Assembly: GCA_038230415.1 (NCBI GenBank)
Contig: JBBRNH010000017.1
Span: forward strand, 10,946-74,945
DNA: 64,000 bases
Direction of reading: 5' to 3'
Origin: JBBRNH01 sp038230415
GTDB taxonomy: Bacteria; Bacteroidota; Bacteroidia; Cytophagales; Spirosomataceae
The position numbers and the translations under genes are program-made. The notes beneath the pieces are model-generated. The model was not told the DNA's origin, did not search any database, and was given only the letters and a program-made list of their open reading frames with translations. Positions 15,653-24,744 of this stretch are shown here, in pieces (the stretch's first letter is position 1; each line of letters opens with the position of its first letter).

Positions 15653-18109
15653 CTACTGCACGATTTTAATCCGTTGACCTTCGTTGACGGCGGTTCCCGT
15701 CAGGCGGTTCCATTCCTGAATCTGCTCGATAGTGACGTTGTAGATTTTGGACACCCGAAACATGGTTTCGCCTTTCAGAACAGTATGAAACACCGTTTTG
15801 GGAGCCGTGCCAGAGCTGATTGCGGTGCGGCCCGTTGTTGTGGCCGGAATTACGCTCTCGCCAACGGGGAACCCACTCGGTACGTTTTTGACCGTAACCG
15901 GCTGACCGACCGATAGTTTGTCGTTCAACGTCAGGCCATTGGCCGCCAGTAGCTCGTCAATCGTTACGCCGTATCGTTTCGAGATGCTGTAATACGTTTG
16001 GCCCGCTTCAACGGTGTGCGTCAGCGTTCGGCCTTTGGTGCTGCCGGTTGTTGCCGGTGCGGTGGCCGGGCGCGTGGTTGTCGCAACCGGAGCCGGAGCC
16101 GGATAACTCGCTGCGGGCGTTGTTGGTGGCCGGGTTGTAGTGGTGGCCGGAGCCGGATAACTCGCTGCGGGCGTAGTGGTTGGGCGGGTGGTTACCACCG
16201 GGGCCGTTGACGCGGGCGTGGTGGCCGGGCGCGTCGTAGCAGTCGGTATGGTGGCCGGGCGGCTGGTGGTAGCCGGGGCCGTTGCGGGCCGGGCCGAGAC
16301 GTTGCCTGCCGGGTCTTCGCCTAATACTTCGTAGCCATTGCGACCGGCAGAATTGGGCGAACCGGCGGGCCTCACAATCACCACGCGGTTGGGCGCATCG
16401 TTGTTCATACTCTCGTCGGGCGCTGTCGCTGCGGGGTCAATTGAGCCGGGGGCGGCAGGGCGGGGCGGGGCCGATGTTGGGCGGGGTGTGATGCCGGGCC
16501 GGGTGGCCGATGGCGCGGGCGCAGTGGCAGTTGGGCGGGGAACAGTGGCGGGCCGGGTGGCTGGTGCTGTTGTGGCCGTGTTATCGGTTGTGCCAAACTT
16601 GGGTTCATACAACACCCGTTCCGAGGCATTGCGCGGCACGGTGGTGTTGCGCGTGGGTATGCCGCCCGGCTCGCTAACCGGAACACTGTCGGGATCGCCC
16701 GATTGCGTTTTGGTCACGATGGGGGTGTTCGACGGAACGGCGGGGTTACTGTAGCCCGGCGTAGTCTGGTCATAGACGGGTGGCGTGGGGCTATTGATGA
16801 CTTCGACCGGCTTGTTTTTGGGTCGCCGTTCGCGGAGCCACATCACCCGGCCAAGCTGCAACTTCTGCACCCGGTCGAGCCGGTTGTAGCGCATGAGTTT
16901 TTTCACCCGCAGGCCATAGCGTTGCGAAATGCTCCGAATCGTTTCTTCGTCGCGCACGGTGTGATACGGCACGAGGGCTTTCTTGCGCTTTTTCGCCAGA
17001 TAATACACCTCACCGGCCACAACCGGGTCGCGGTCGGTCATGTCGTTGTAGCGCAAAAAACTGGAGTAGCTGATGCGGGCTTTTTTTGCCAGTGATCCGG
17101 CATCGTCACCGGCCTGGGCCTGAATACCGGGCAATCCGTTGATTTCGTACAGAATCGGGTCGTCTTTGCTCCGAACGCCCGCCGTAATTTTGTTCAGAAC
17201 CGGAAAGCCCACATCGTTCAGCACCGCATCCGGCACGTTGCGCGTATTGCCCGACCCTACAATCCGTTGCCGGACATCGTTGATCTGGTTGGCCGCTACC
17301 GGCACCAGCAGCACGTAGTCTTTGTCGGCGGGAACGGGTTCGGTGAGCAGCCACCGATTGAGTTGCCGGATGGCGTTTTCGTCGGCTCCGATCTCCCCGG
17401 CCACCGCAGCTAAGGTTTTGCCGCGTCCGTTGGGGTATTCGAGCAGGGCAAAGGTGTTGGTAGCCTGATAGGTTGGCAGGGCGGTTTCAACGGCTATTTT
17501 GTGGGCGATAAACCGCAGCACGTAGCGGTCAGTGTTGCCGTCGAGGGTGATTTCGCGGGCGTAGGCCCAATCCGTCGGGATGCGCTGCGTGATGCCGGTT
17601 GCGCCGAGGTAAAACGAATACAGCGATGATATCCAGTTATTAAACTGGCCGTTGCTACGTTTCAGGTAGCGGGCAGCCGCGTGTGTACTGGCCGTGATGC
17701 TCTTGCGCTCGTCCACTGCATCGTCAACGCGCAGGCCGTAATCAGTGGCGGTTTCGCGCTTGAATTGCCAGAAACCAACGGCCTGTGAGGTCGAAACGGC
17801 ATCCGGCACGAGCGAACTCTCCTGCACGGCGAGGTATTTGAAATCGGTCGGGATGTCTTCGTCAATCAGAATGGCCTCCATCACCGGAAAATACAGCGCG
17901 ATGCGGTCGAGTTTAAGCCGCCAGAACTGCGGGTTGCTGACAAGGGCGTTGGCATCCTGCTGAACAATGATGCGGGCGGCTTCGTCGAGCCGGACGGAGA
18001 TACCGGCCACATCTAAGCGGGTCGGTACAAAGGGCTTATTCGGGTCGGGCTGGGCAACTGCTACAACCGTGAGCAGGGTCAGCAAAGAAAAGGTCAGGAG
18101 CTGTTTCAT
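15653..18109 (-). CDS. LysM-containing lytic transglycosylase (MltD-like)
   Basis: This 818-residue exported protein has a signal peptide ending near VAQ. A transglycosylase SLT domain spans about residues 70-250, with catalytic Glu in YLAVQESSLVPDAVS followed by AVGFWQFKRETATDYGL. LysM-like repeats follow at about 230-280 and 370-430 (YHTVRDEETIRSISQRYGL). A long low-complexity Thr/Pro/Ala linker covers roughly 450-690, and two further LysM repeats close the protein (HTVEAGQTYYSISKRYGVTIDELLAANGL; VLKGETMFRVSKIYNVTIEQIQEWN). It would cleave peptidoglycan glycan strands in the periplasm. It starts four bases after the O-methyltransferase stop codon. Confidence 0.92.
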   Translation of the reverse strand: MKQLLTFSLLTLLTVVAVAQPDPNKPFVPTRLDVAGISVRLDEAARIIVQQDANALVSNPQFWRLKLDRIALYFPVMEAILIDEDIPTDFKYLAVQESSLVPDAVSTSQAVGFWQFKRETATDYGLRVDDAVDERKSITASTHAAARYLKRSNGQFNNWISSLYSFYLGATGITQRIPTDWAYAREITLDGNTDRYVLRFIAHKIAVETALPTYQATNTFALLEYPNGRGKTLAAVAGEIGADENAIRQLNRWLLTEPVPADKDYVLLVPVAANQINDVRQRIVGSGNTRNVPDAVLNDVGFPVLNKITAGVRSKDDPILYEINGLPGIQAQAGDDAGSLAKKARISYSSFLRYNDMTDRDPVVAGEVYYLAKKRKKALVPYHTVRDEETIRSISQRYGLRVKKLMRYNRLDRVQKLQLGRVMWLRERRPKNKPVEVINSPTPPVYDQTTPGYSNPAVPSNTPIVTKTQSGDPDSVPVSEPGGIPTRNTTVPRNASERVLYEPKFGTTDNTATTAPATRPATVPRPTATAPAPSATRPGITPRPTSAPPRPAAPGSIDPAATAPDESMNNDAPNRVVIVRPAGSPNSAGRNGYEVLGEDPAGNVSARPATAPATTSRPATIPTATTRPATTPASTAPVVTTRPTTTPAASYPAPATTTTRPPTTPAASYPAPAPVATTTRPATAPATTGSTKGRTLTHTVEAGQTYYSISKRYGVTIDELLAANGLTLNDKLSVGQPVTVKNVPSGFPVGESVIPATTTGRTAISSGTAPKTVFHTVLKGETMFRVSKIYNVTIEQIQEWNRLTGTAVNEGQRIKIVQ

Positions 18110-18113
18110 AGTT

Positions 18114-18758
18114 TTAGATTTTCCGCATCAGCATTAAGCCGTCGCGCAGGGGCAGCAGCACATTTTCGACGCGGGGGTCGGTTTGAATTTTTTTATTAAA
18201 AGCCAGCACCGCCAGCGTGTCGTTGTCGCCGGGTTTCACCGGCTCAATCACCTTGCCGCTCCACAGCACGTTGTCGGCCAGGATAATGCCGCCGGGCCGG
18301 ACGCGGTCAAGCACGAGGTCAAAATACAGGCCGTAGTTTTGTTTGTCAGCATCAATAAACACGAGGTCAAAATCGGTTTCGGGCATCGTGCGGAGCGATT
18401 CTGCCGCATCGCCGAGCCGCAACTCGATTTTATGACCCACCGGCGATTGTTGCCAGTACTGCCGGATGATGGTTTCGAGTTCTTCGTTGCTGTCGAGGGT
18501 AATCAACCGCCCATCGTCGGCCAGCCCCTCGGCTAAGCACAGGGCCGAGTAGCCGGTAAACGTCCCGATTTCCAGCACGAGCCGGGGCCGTATCATCCAC
18601 GAAATCAGGGATAAAAACCGCCCCTGGATATGCCCGGAGAGCATCCGGGGCTGCATCACCTGGAGGTGTGTCTGGCGGTTGAGCCGGTGCAGTAGGTCAC
18701 TTTCGGGCGCGGTGTGCGCGTCGGCATAAGCGGTTAAATCGGGTGGTAAAAACTCCAT
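18114..18758 (-). CDS. Class I SAM-dependent O-methyltransferase
   Basis: This enzyme of about 214 residues belongs to the catechol/caffeoyl-CoA O-methyltransferase-like family. Motif I is LEIGTFTGYSALCLAEGL (SAM binding), followed by LITLDSNEELE, then the metal-binding VFIDADKQNY and LADNVLWSGKV. It usually uses Mg2+ and S-adenosylmethionine; the acceptor cannot be predicted. The Met at 18758 (MEFLPPDLTAYADAH) is preferred over one seven codons upstream. It is the first gene of the minus-strand run with the transglycosylase four bases downstream. Confidence 0.9.
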   Translation of the reverse strand: MEFLPPDLTAYADAHTAPESDLLHRLNRQTHLQVMQPRMLSGHIQGRFLSLISWMIRPRLVLEIGTFTGYSALCLAEGLADDGRLITLDSNEELETIIRQYWQQSPVGHKIELRLGDAAESLRTMPETDFDLVFIDADKQNYGLYFDLVLDRVRPGGIILADNVLWSGKVIEPVKPGDNDTLAVLAFNKKIQTDPRVENVLLPLRDGLMLMRKI

Positions 18759-19091
18759 CGGAGAATGAGCCAGCCCCACCGCCCGGCGATGTGGCTTGTT
18801 GGTTTTGGTAAAAGTACGCTTTTTTGGCTAACGTAGCGCGGGCAGACCGTATTGAGTCTGTATGCCAATCCGGTACCGGCGCACAAACAGGTTCTCCTAT
18901 TCGTGTCATTAGTAATTGGTTAAAGTAAGATTAAATTTCGTTAAAAATGCCCGCACTGCCTACCGGGAGACCAAGTATATTTCGTTATTTTGACACCCCG
19001 TAAAATACAACAAAACCGAAACGTACCATTTTCTAACTTCAGGGGTCAAACCTGCCTGGCCCATCCGGTTATTCTCCTTTTGATTTCTCCA

Positions 19092-20342
19092 ATGAAAAAA
19101 TACATAGTCTGGGCAATCGTGCTTCTTGGCACGGTGGCACAGGCGCAGGACACGCTGCCGCTCACGTTGCGGCAGACCGACAGTCTGTTTCTCAAACGCA
19201 ATTTGCTGGCGTTGGCCGGTCGGTATCAGATAGAGGCCGCACAGGCCCAGATTATTCAGGCCCGGCTCTTGAGTAACCCCACCGTAAATGCTGAGCTAAA
19301 CCTTTATAATTCGGCGGATGATAAGGTCTTTGATGTGGGGCGTGATGGGCAGAAATCATTCTCGTTCCAGCAAACGCTGCTGTTGGCTGGCAAACGCAAC
19401 AAGCGCGTAGCCCTCGCTACGGAACAGGCCCGGCTCACCGAACTGCAATTCGCCGACCTCCTCCGCAGCCTGCGTTTTGAGTTAAGGAGCCGGTTCTACG
19501 GCATTTATTTTACCCAGAATACCCTTTCGGTTTATGCCGAACAACGAACGCGGCTCACCGAGACCGTGCAGGCATTTGAGCGGCAGTTTAATCGTAATAA
19601 TCTGGCCCTGAAGGAGTTAGTCCGGCTAAAAGCGCTGCTGCTGAAACTCTCGAACGACCAATTAGCCCTCAGAAACCAGTTGACGAACCAGCAACGCGAC
19701 CTCCGAACGCTGCTCCAGACAACGGCGGCTATCCGGCCTGTGGTGTTGCCAACCGACATTGCCCGCTACGGAGCCGCCCTGCCCACGCCCGACGAAGCCA
19801 TTGGTCTGGCCCTCGAAAACCGCCCCGACCTGCGCGGCACCGAATCGTTGGTGCGGCAGGCCGACGCGAATCTTTCGCTGCAAAAAGCCCTCGCCACGCC
19901 CGATGTTCGCGTTGGCGCGATGTATGACCAGAATGCGTCTTACACGCCCAACTATACCGGCCTGACGTTCAGTATTGACCTGCCGGTGTTCAATAAAAAT
20001 CAGGGAAACATCGTTTCGGCACGGGCGCAGGCTGATTACCAGCGTGTTATCCAGCGAAACGCCCGCACCATCATCGAAAACGAGGTGTTTGCCGCGCTCC
20101 AGCAAATTCAACAAACCGAGGCCACCTACCGCGCCAGTGACCCTACGTTTGCCGCCCAGTTTGACGAACTGAACCAGAGTATTCTCCGCAATTTTCAGCG
20201 CGGTAATATCTCCTTAGTCGAGTTTGTGGACTTGTTTGAAGCCTACTTAGAAAACGTGCAGCAAATAAACCGGCTCGGTGCCGACCGCATTAACGCCTAC
20301 GAGCAACTCAATTTTACGGTCGGCACCGACTTGTTTAGGTAA
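19092..20342 (+). CDS. TolC family outer-membrane efflux protein
   Basis: This 416-residue protein has a signal peptide (MKKYIVWAIVLLGTVAQAQ) and two TolC repeats rich in coiled-coil helices, for example ALAGRYQIEAAQAQIIQARLL and YRASDPTFAAQFDELNQSIL. It would form the trimeric outer-membrane duct of the efflux pump encoded directly downstream. The start at 19092 fits the signal peptide; a longer frame from 18990 adds 34 residues with no signal features. A REPIN-like palindromic doublet sits in the gap before the adaptor gene and could separate expression of tolC from the rest. Confidence 0.92.
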   Translation: MKKYIVWAIVLLGTVAQAQDTLPLTLRQTDSLFLKRNLLALAGRYQIEAAQAQIIQARLLSNPTVNAELNLYNSADDKVFDVGRDGQKSFSFQQTLLLAGKRNKRVALATEQARLTELQFADLLRSLRFELRSRFYGIYFTQNTLSVYAEQRTRLTETVQAFERQFNRNNLALKELVRLKALLLKLSNDQLALRNQLTNQQRDLRTLLQTTAAIRPVVLPTDIARYGAALPTPDEAIGLALENRPDLRGTESLVRQADANLSLQKALATPDVRVGAMYDQNASYTPNYTGLTFSIDLPVFNKNQGNIVSARAQADYQRVIQRNARTIIENEVFAALQQIQQTEATYRASDPTFAAQFDELNQSILRNFQRGNISLVEFVDLFEAYLENVQQINRLGADRINAYEQLNFTVGTDLFR

Positions 20343-20482
20343 ACGTAATTGTTTGTAAGTCTGCCACCGCCCCCAGGCTGTGGCTTCAGAAGAACAGGCT
20401 TTATTTTATTCAACCGAAGCCCCGCCACAGCCTGGGGACGGTGGCAAACACCACAACCTAAATAGTTGTAAGTAAACGTAAT
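20339..20482. repeat. REPIN-like palindromic doublet between 11-base direct repeats
   Basis: Two 22-base units, 20363-20384 and 20424-20445, are inverted copies with one mismatch and a 39-base spacer. Each unit folds on itself through GCCAC at one end and GTGGC at the other. The same unit type occurs at 55127-55204. Exact 11-base direct repeats GTAAACGTAAT flank the block at 20339-20349 and 20472-20482 and could be a target-site duplication. The block occupies the whole gap between tolC and the adaptor gene. Confidence 0.75.
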
Positions 20483-20485
20483 ACC

Positions 20486-21583
20486 ATGAACCTCCTTCAA
20501 CTTATCGGCTGTGCCGGGTTGCTGGCCGGGCTTGCCGCCTGCGCCAACGAATCGAAACCCGCCGAAGACAACACGGGCAAAAAAGCCGCTTTTGCCCTGA
20601 CCGATACCATGTTTAGCCGCGTCAGAACCGAGGCCGCCGTGATGCAGCCCATCCGAAGTCAGTTGCGGCTCATTGGGCGCGTTGTTCCCGACGAGAACCG
20701 GGTTATCAAGGTTTTTCCCCTCGTGGGTGGCAACGTGCTGGATGTGCGGGCCGAACTCGGTGATTTTGTGCGGAAGGGACAAACGCTGGCCGTGATTCAG
20801 TCGGGCGAAGTAGCCGGGTTTAACAGCCAATTAGCGCAGGGTCAGGCCGAACTGCGGCTGGCGCAGAAAAATCTTCAGGTCGCCAAAGATTTATTCGCCG
20901 ATAAACTCAGCTCAGAGCGCGACGTGCTGACGGCTCAGAAGGAGGTGGAGCGCGAAACCGCCGAACTCGCCCGGCTCAACGAAGTGTTGCAGATTTACGG
21001 GGCCGACCGGCAGTCGGGCGCGTTGGTAAAAGCCCCGATTTCGGGCTACGTGCTGGAAAAAAACATCAATCGCGGCACCCAACTCCGCTCCGACGATGCC
21101 AATGCCGTGTTTACCATCTCGCAACTCAACGAAATCTGGGTGCTTGCCAGCGTGAACGAATCGGATATTGGCCGGATAAAAATTGGCCTCCCCGCCCAGA
21201 TTCAGACCCTGAGCTACCCCGACAAGGTGTTTCGCGGGTTGGTTGACAAACTCTACAACGTGCTTGATGCCACCACCAAAACCATGCAGGTACGGGTACG
21301 GCTCACCAACGAAAAAATGCTGCTGAAACCCGGTATGAACGCCAGTGTAACGCTCGCGTTTCAGGAAGGTGGCTCGTTGCCCACCGTTCCGGCAGCCGCC
21401 CTGATTTTTGATAAGAGCAAACAGTTTGTGATGGTTTACCGGGACCGGCAGCACATCGAAACCCGTGAAGTATTGGTTCTGCGGACATTGGGCAGCATTG
21501 CCTACGTCCGCAGCGGCCTGAAATCCGGCGAACGGGTGATTACCCAGTCGCAGTTATTGATTTACGATGCCCTCAACGACTGA
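20486..21583 (+). CDS. RND efflux periplasmic adaptor (CusB/CzcB-like)
   Basis: This 365-residue membrane-fusion protein has a lipoprotein signal (LLAGLAACANE). A lipoyl/biotinyl half-motif follows (LGDFVRKGQTLAVIQSGEVAGF), then an alpha-helical hairpin (LAQGQAELRLAQKNLQVAKD), the second lipoyl half (ALVKAPISGYVLEKNI) and a beta-barrel (RIKIGLPAQIQTLSYPDKVFRG). It links the inner-membrane RND pump to TolC. No CusF-like or CzcB zinc-finger extension is present. Its TGA overlaps the pump start (TGATG), showing translational coupling. Confidence 0.92.
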   Translation: MNLLQLIGCAGLLAGLAACANESKPAEDNTGKKAAFALTDTMFSRVRTEAAVMQPIRSQLRLIGRVVPDENRVIKVFPLVGGNVLDVRAELGDFVRKGQTLAVIQSGEVAGFNSQLAQGQAELRLAQKNLQVAKDLFADKLSSERDVLTAQKEVERETAELARLNEVLQIYGADRQSGALVKAPISGYVLEKNINRGTQLRSDDANAVFTISQLNEIWVLASVNESDIGRIKIGLPAQIQTLSYPDKVFRGLVDKLYNVLDATTKTMQVRVRLTNEKMLLKPGMNASVTLAFQEGGSLPTVPAAALIFDKSKQFVMVYRDRQHIETREVLVLRTLGSIAYVRSGLKSGERVITQSQLLIYDALND

Positions 21584-24500
21584 TGAATAACCTTATAAAA
21601 GCCATCCTGACGTTTTCGCTGAAAAACCCGTTTTTCATCTTCTTCATGGTCGGTGCGCTGACCATCGCCGGTATTTTCAGCTACCTCAACACGCCCATCG
21701 AGGCTTTTCCCGACGTAACCAACACGCAGATTATTGTGGTGACGGAGTGGAATGGCCGCAGTGCCGAAGAAGTAGAGCGGTTTGTGACCGTGCCGATTGA
21801 GGTCGCCATGAACTCGGTGCAGCGCAAAACCAATGTTCGCTCCATCACCATGTTCGGCCTGTCGGTGATGAAAATCATCTTTGAGGATAACGTCGAGGAC
21901 TTTTTTGCGCGGCAGCAGGTCAACAATCTGCTCCGCAGTATCTCGCTGCCCGAAGGCGTGGAACCCGATATTCAGCCGCCCTACGGCCCAACCGGGGAGA
22001 TTTTTCGGTACACGCTCAAATCCGACAGCCGCGACACTCGCGAACTGCTCACGATTCAGAACTGGGTGATTGACCGCCAACTGCGGGCCGTGCCGGGCGT
22101 GGCCGATATTGTGGCTTTCGGCGGGCGCGAAAAAACCTACGAGATTATGGTGAACCCGATGCAGATGCAGAAATACGGGCTTACTCCCTCGGAAGTGTAC
22201 AACGCCGTGACCCAGAATAACCTGAACGTGGGGGGCGACGTAATCGAAAAAAACGGTCAGGCGTATGTGGTGCGGGGTATCGGGCTGCTGACCAATATCC
22301 CGGACATCGAGAACATTATCGTGGACGAGCAGGGCGGTTTGCCCGTTTTGGTGCGCGACGTAGCCCAGGTTGTCGAGTCGAATCAGCCGCGTGTGGGGCA
22401 GGTCGGGCTGAACAAAAGCGACGACGTGGTGGAGGGAATCATTGTGCAGCGCAAGGGCGAGAATCCGTCGGAGGTGCTGGGCCGGGTGAAAACCAAAATC
22501 GCCGAACTGAACGACAAAATTCTGCCGCCCGACGTGAAGATGGTTACGTTTTATGACCGCGATAACTTGATGGCCTACTGCACCGAAACCGTGCTGCACA
22601 ACCTCGCCGAAGGCATCCTGTTCGTGACCGTAATTGTGTTTTTGTTCATGGCCGACTGGCGCACCACCGTTATCGTGAGCATCATTATTCCGCTGGCGTT
22701 GCTGTTTGCGTTTGTCTGTCTGCGGCTGCGCGGGATGTCGGCCAATCTGCTCTCGATGGGTGCGGTTGATTTCGGGATTATCATTGACGGAGCCGTAGTC
22801 ATGGTCGAGGGGATATTTGTGGTGCTTGACCACAAGGCCCACGCCGTAGGGATGCCCCGTTTTAACCGGCTCGCCAAGCTGGGCCTGATTCGCAAAACCG
22901 GCACCGACCTCGGCAAGGCCGTTTTCTTCTCCAAACTCATCATCATTACGGCCCTGCTGCCGATATTTTCGTTCGAGAAGGTAGAAGGCAAAATGTTTTC
23001 GCCCTTAGCCTGGACGCTCGGCTTTGCCCTGCTCGGCGCGTTGCTTTTTACGCTGACATTAGTGCCGGTGCTGTGTTCGATTTTGCTGCGGAAAAACGTG
23101 CGCGAGAAAAACAACCCCATCGTCAATTTCTTCAACTACATCGTTACGGGCGGCTTCAGCTGGACATACAGCCACCGCAAGCTGAGTATGTTTCTGGCGT
23201 TGGCGTTTATGGGTCTCACGTTCGCGTCGGCTACGCTGCTCGGCACCGAATTTCTGCCCCAACTCAACGAAGGCGCGTTGTGGGTAGAGGCCAAACTGCC
23301 GATGAGTACGTCGCTCAACGAAACCACCAAAATGGTGAGCATTCTGCGTGGAAAATTGCAGGAGTTCCCGGAGGTAAACGGCGTGTTGTCGCAAACGGGC
23401 CGCTCAAACGACGGCACCGACCCGTCGGGGTTTTATTACGTGCAGATGCAGGTAAACCTGAAGCCCAAAGCCGACTGGACCGACCGCCGAAACGGACATC
23501 CGCTCACGACCGACCAGTTGATCGAAGAAATGGACAAGAAACTCAAGCAGTTTCAGGGCATTAACTACAACTATTCGCAACCCATTATTGACAACGTGGC
23601 CGAGGCCGTGGCGGGCATGAACGCCAGCAACGCCGTTAAAATCTTCGGCAACGACCTCGGCGAGTTAGACAAATACGCCGACAAAGTATTGGCCGCTATT
23701 CGCAACGTGCCGGGCGTGAAAGACGCGGGAATCCTGCGAAATGTGGGGCAGCCGGAGATGAGTATCTACGTTGATAAGCAGAAAATGGCGTTTTATGGCG
23801 TTCGGGTGGGCGATGCCGAATCCGTTATCGAGATGGCGATTGGCGGCAAAACGGCCAGCCAACTCTACGAAGGCGAACGTAAATTCGACATCCGGGTGCG
23901 GTATCAGCCCGATTTCCGCAAAAACGAAGACGATATTGGCCGGCTGATGGTGCCAACCATCCGGGGCGACCGGATTCCGCTCAAAGAAATTGCCGACATC
24001 AAAACCCTCACCGGCCCGGCCTTTGTGTATCGTGACAAAAACAAGCGGTTTATCGGCGTGAAATTCTCCGTCCGCGAGCGTGACCTCGGCAGCACCATTG
24101 CCGAGGCCCAGCGTAAAGTGCAGGAAGCCGTGAAATTTGAACGCGGGTACGAGGTCGAATGGACGGGCGAATTCGAGAATCAGGTGCGGGCCAGCAAACG
24201 GCTCGGTCAGGTGGTGCCGCTCAGTTTGGCCGCCATCTTCGTGATTCTGTTTGTGCTGTTTGGCAGTGTGAAAGATGCCGCATTAGTGCTGCTCAACGTG
24301 CCGTTCGCGCTCATTGGCGGCATTTTGGCTCTCCACGCCACCGGCACCATTTTCGGGATTTCGGCGGGCGTGGGCTTCATCGCCTTGTTTGGTATTTGCG
24401 TCCAGAACGGCGTTATCCTGATCTCGGTCTTTAATCAGAACCTGAAAGACGGGCTGAACTTAGACGAAGCCATTGCCGATGGCGTTCGATCCCGGATTCG

Positions 24501-24732
24501 GCCCGTGGTGATGACGGCCATGATGGCGGCCATCGGGCTGTTGCCGGCTGCGGTGAGTTCGGGCATTGGCTCCGAAACCCAAAAACCGTTAGCCATCGTA
24601 GTGATTGGCGGGCTGATAACGGCAACGATTCTGACGCTGTTGATTTTCCCGATTATCTACCGATTCTTCAACCTCCACCGGACGCATACCGGCCCGAAGC
24701 CGGGCCGGAAAAAGCAGGTGGCGATGGCATAA
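21583..24732 (+). CDS. Heavy-metal RND efflux pump, CzcA type
   Basis: This 1,049-residue inner-membrane pump of the HME-RND family has 12 expected transmembrane helices and two large periplasmic loops. In helix 4, GAVDFGIIIDGAVVMVEG carries D396, D402 and E409, which reproduces the spacing of the essential CzcA residues D402, D408 and E415. That favours export of divalent cations (Co, Zn, Cd, Ni) over Cu/Ag. Other hallmarks are IEAFPDVTNTQIIVVTEWNG at the first periplasmic loop and GEFENQVRASKRL further on. It is the third gene of the tolC-adaptor-pump operon. No metal-responsive regulator is visible next to it. Pump type is certain; metal preference is inference. Confidence 0.94.
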   Translation: MNNLIKAILTFSLKNPFFIFFMVGALTIAGIFSYLNTPIEAFPDVTNTQIIVVTEWNGRSAEEVERFVTVPIEVAMNSVQRKTNVRSITMFGLSVMKIIFEDNVEDFFARQQVNNLLRSISLPEGVEPDIQPPYGPTGEIFRYTLKSDSRDTRELLTIQNWVIDRQLRAVPGVADIVAFGGREKTYEIMVNPMQMQKYGLTPSEVYNAVTQNNLNVGGDVIEKNGQAYVVRGIGLLTNIPDIENIIVDEQGGLPVLVRDVAQVVESNQPRVGQVGLNKSDDVVEGIIVQRKGENPSEVLGRVKTKIAELNDKILPPDVKMVTFYDRDNLMAYCTETVLHNLAEGILFVTVIVFLFMADWRTTVIVSIIIPLALLFAFVCLRLRGMSANLLSMGAVDFGIIIDGAVVMVEGIFVVLDHKAHAVGMPRFNRLAKLGLIRKTGTDLGKAVFFSKLIIITALLPIFSFEKVEGKMFSPLAWTLGFALLGALLFTLTLVPVLCSILLRKNVREKNNPIVNFFNYIVTGGFSWTYSHRKLSMFLALAFMGLTFASATLLGTEFLPQLNEGALWVEAKLPMSTSLNETTKMVSILRGKLQEFPEVNGVLSQTGRSNDGTDPSGFYYVQMQVNLKPKADWTDRRNGHPLTTDQLIEEMDKKLKQFQGINYNYSQPIIDNVAEAVAGMNASNAVKIFGNDLGELDKYADKVLAAIRNVPGVKDAGILRNVGQPEMSIYVDKQKMAFYGVRVGDAESVIEMAIGGKTASQLYEGERKFDIRVRYQPDFRKNEDDIGRLMVPTIRGDRIPLKEIADIKTLTGPAFVYRDKNKRFIGVKFSVRERDLGSTIAEAQRKVQEAVKFERGYEVEWTGEFENQVRASKRLGQVVPLSLAAIFVILFVLFGSVKDAALVLLNVPFALIGGILALHATGTIFGISAGVGFIALFGICVQNGVILISVFNQNLKDGLNLDEAIADGVRSRIRPVVMTAMMAAIGLLPAAVSSGIGSETQKPLAIVVIGGLITATILTLLIFPIIYRFFNLHRTHTGPKPGRKKQVAMA

Positions 24733-24744
24733 TCACAATCCAGC

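Noticed and set aside
21562..22842. Minus-strand open frame of 426 codons
   Set aside because: It is antisense to the RND pump gene and very rich in His, Gln and Asn, with no recognisable domain.
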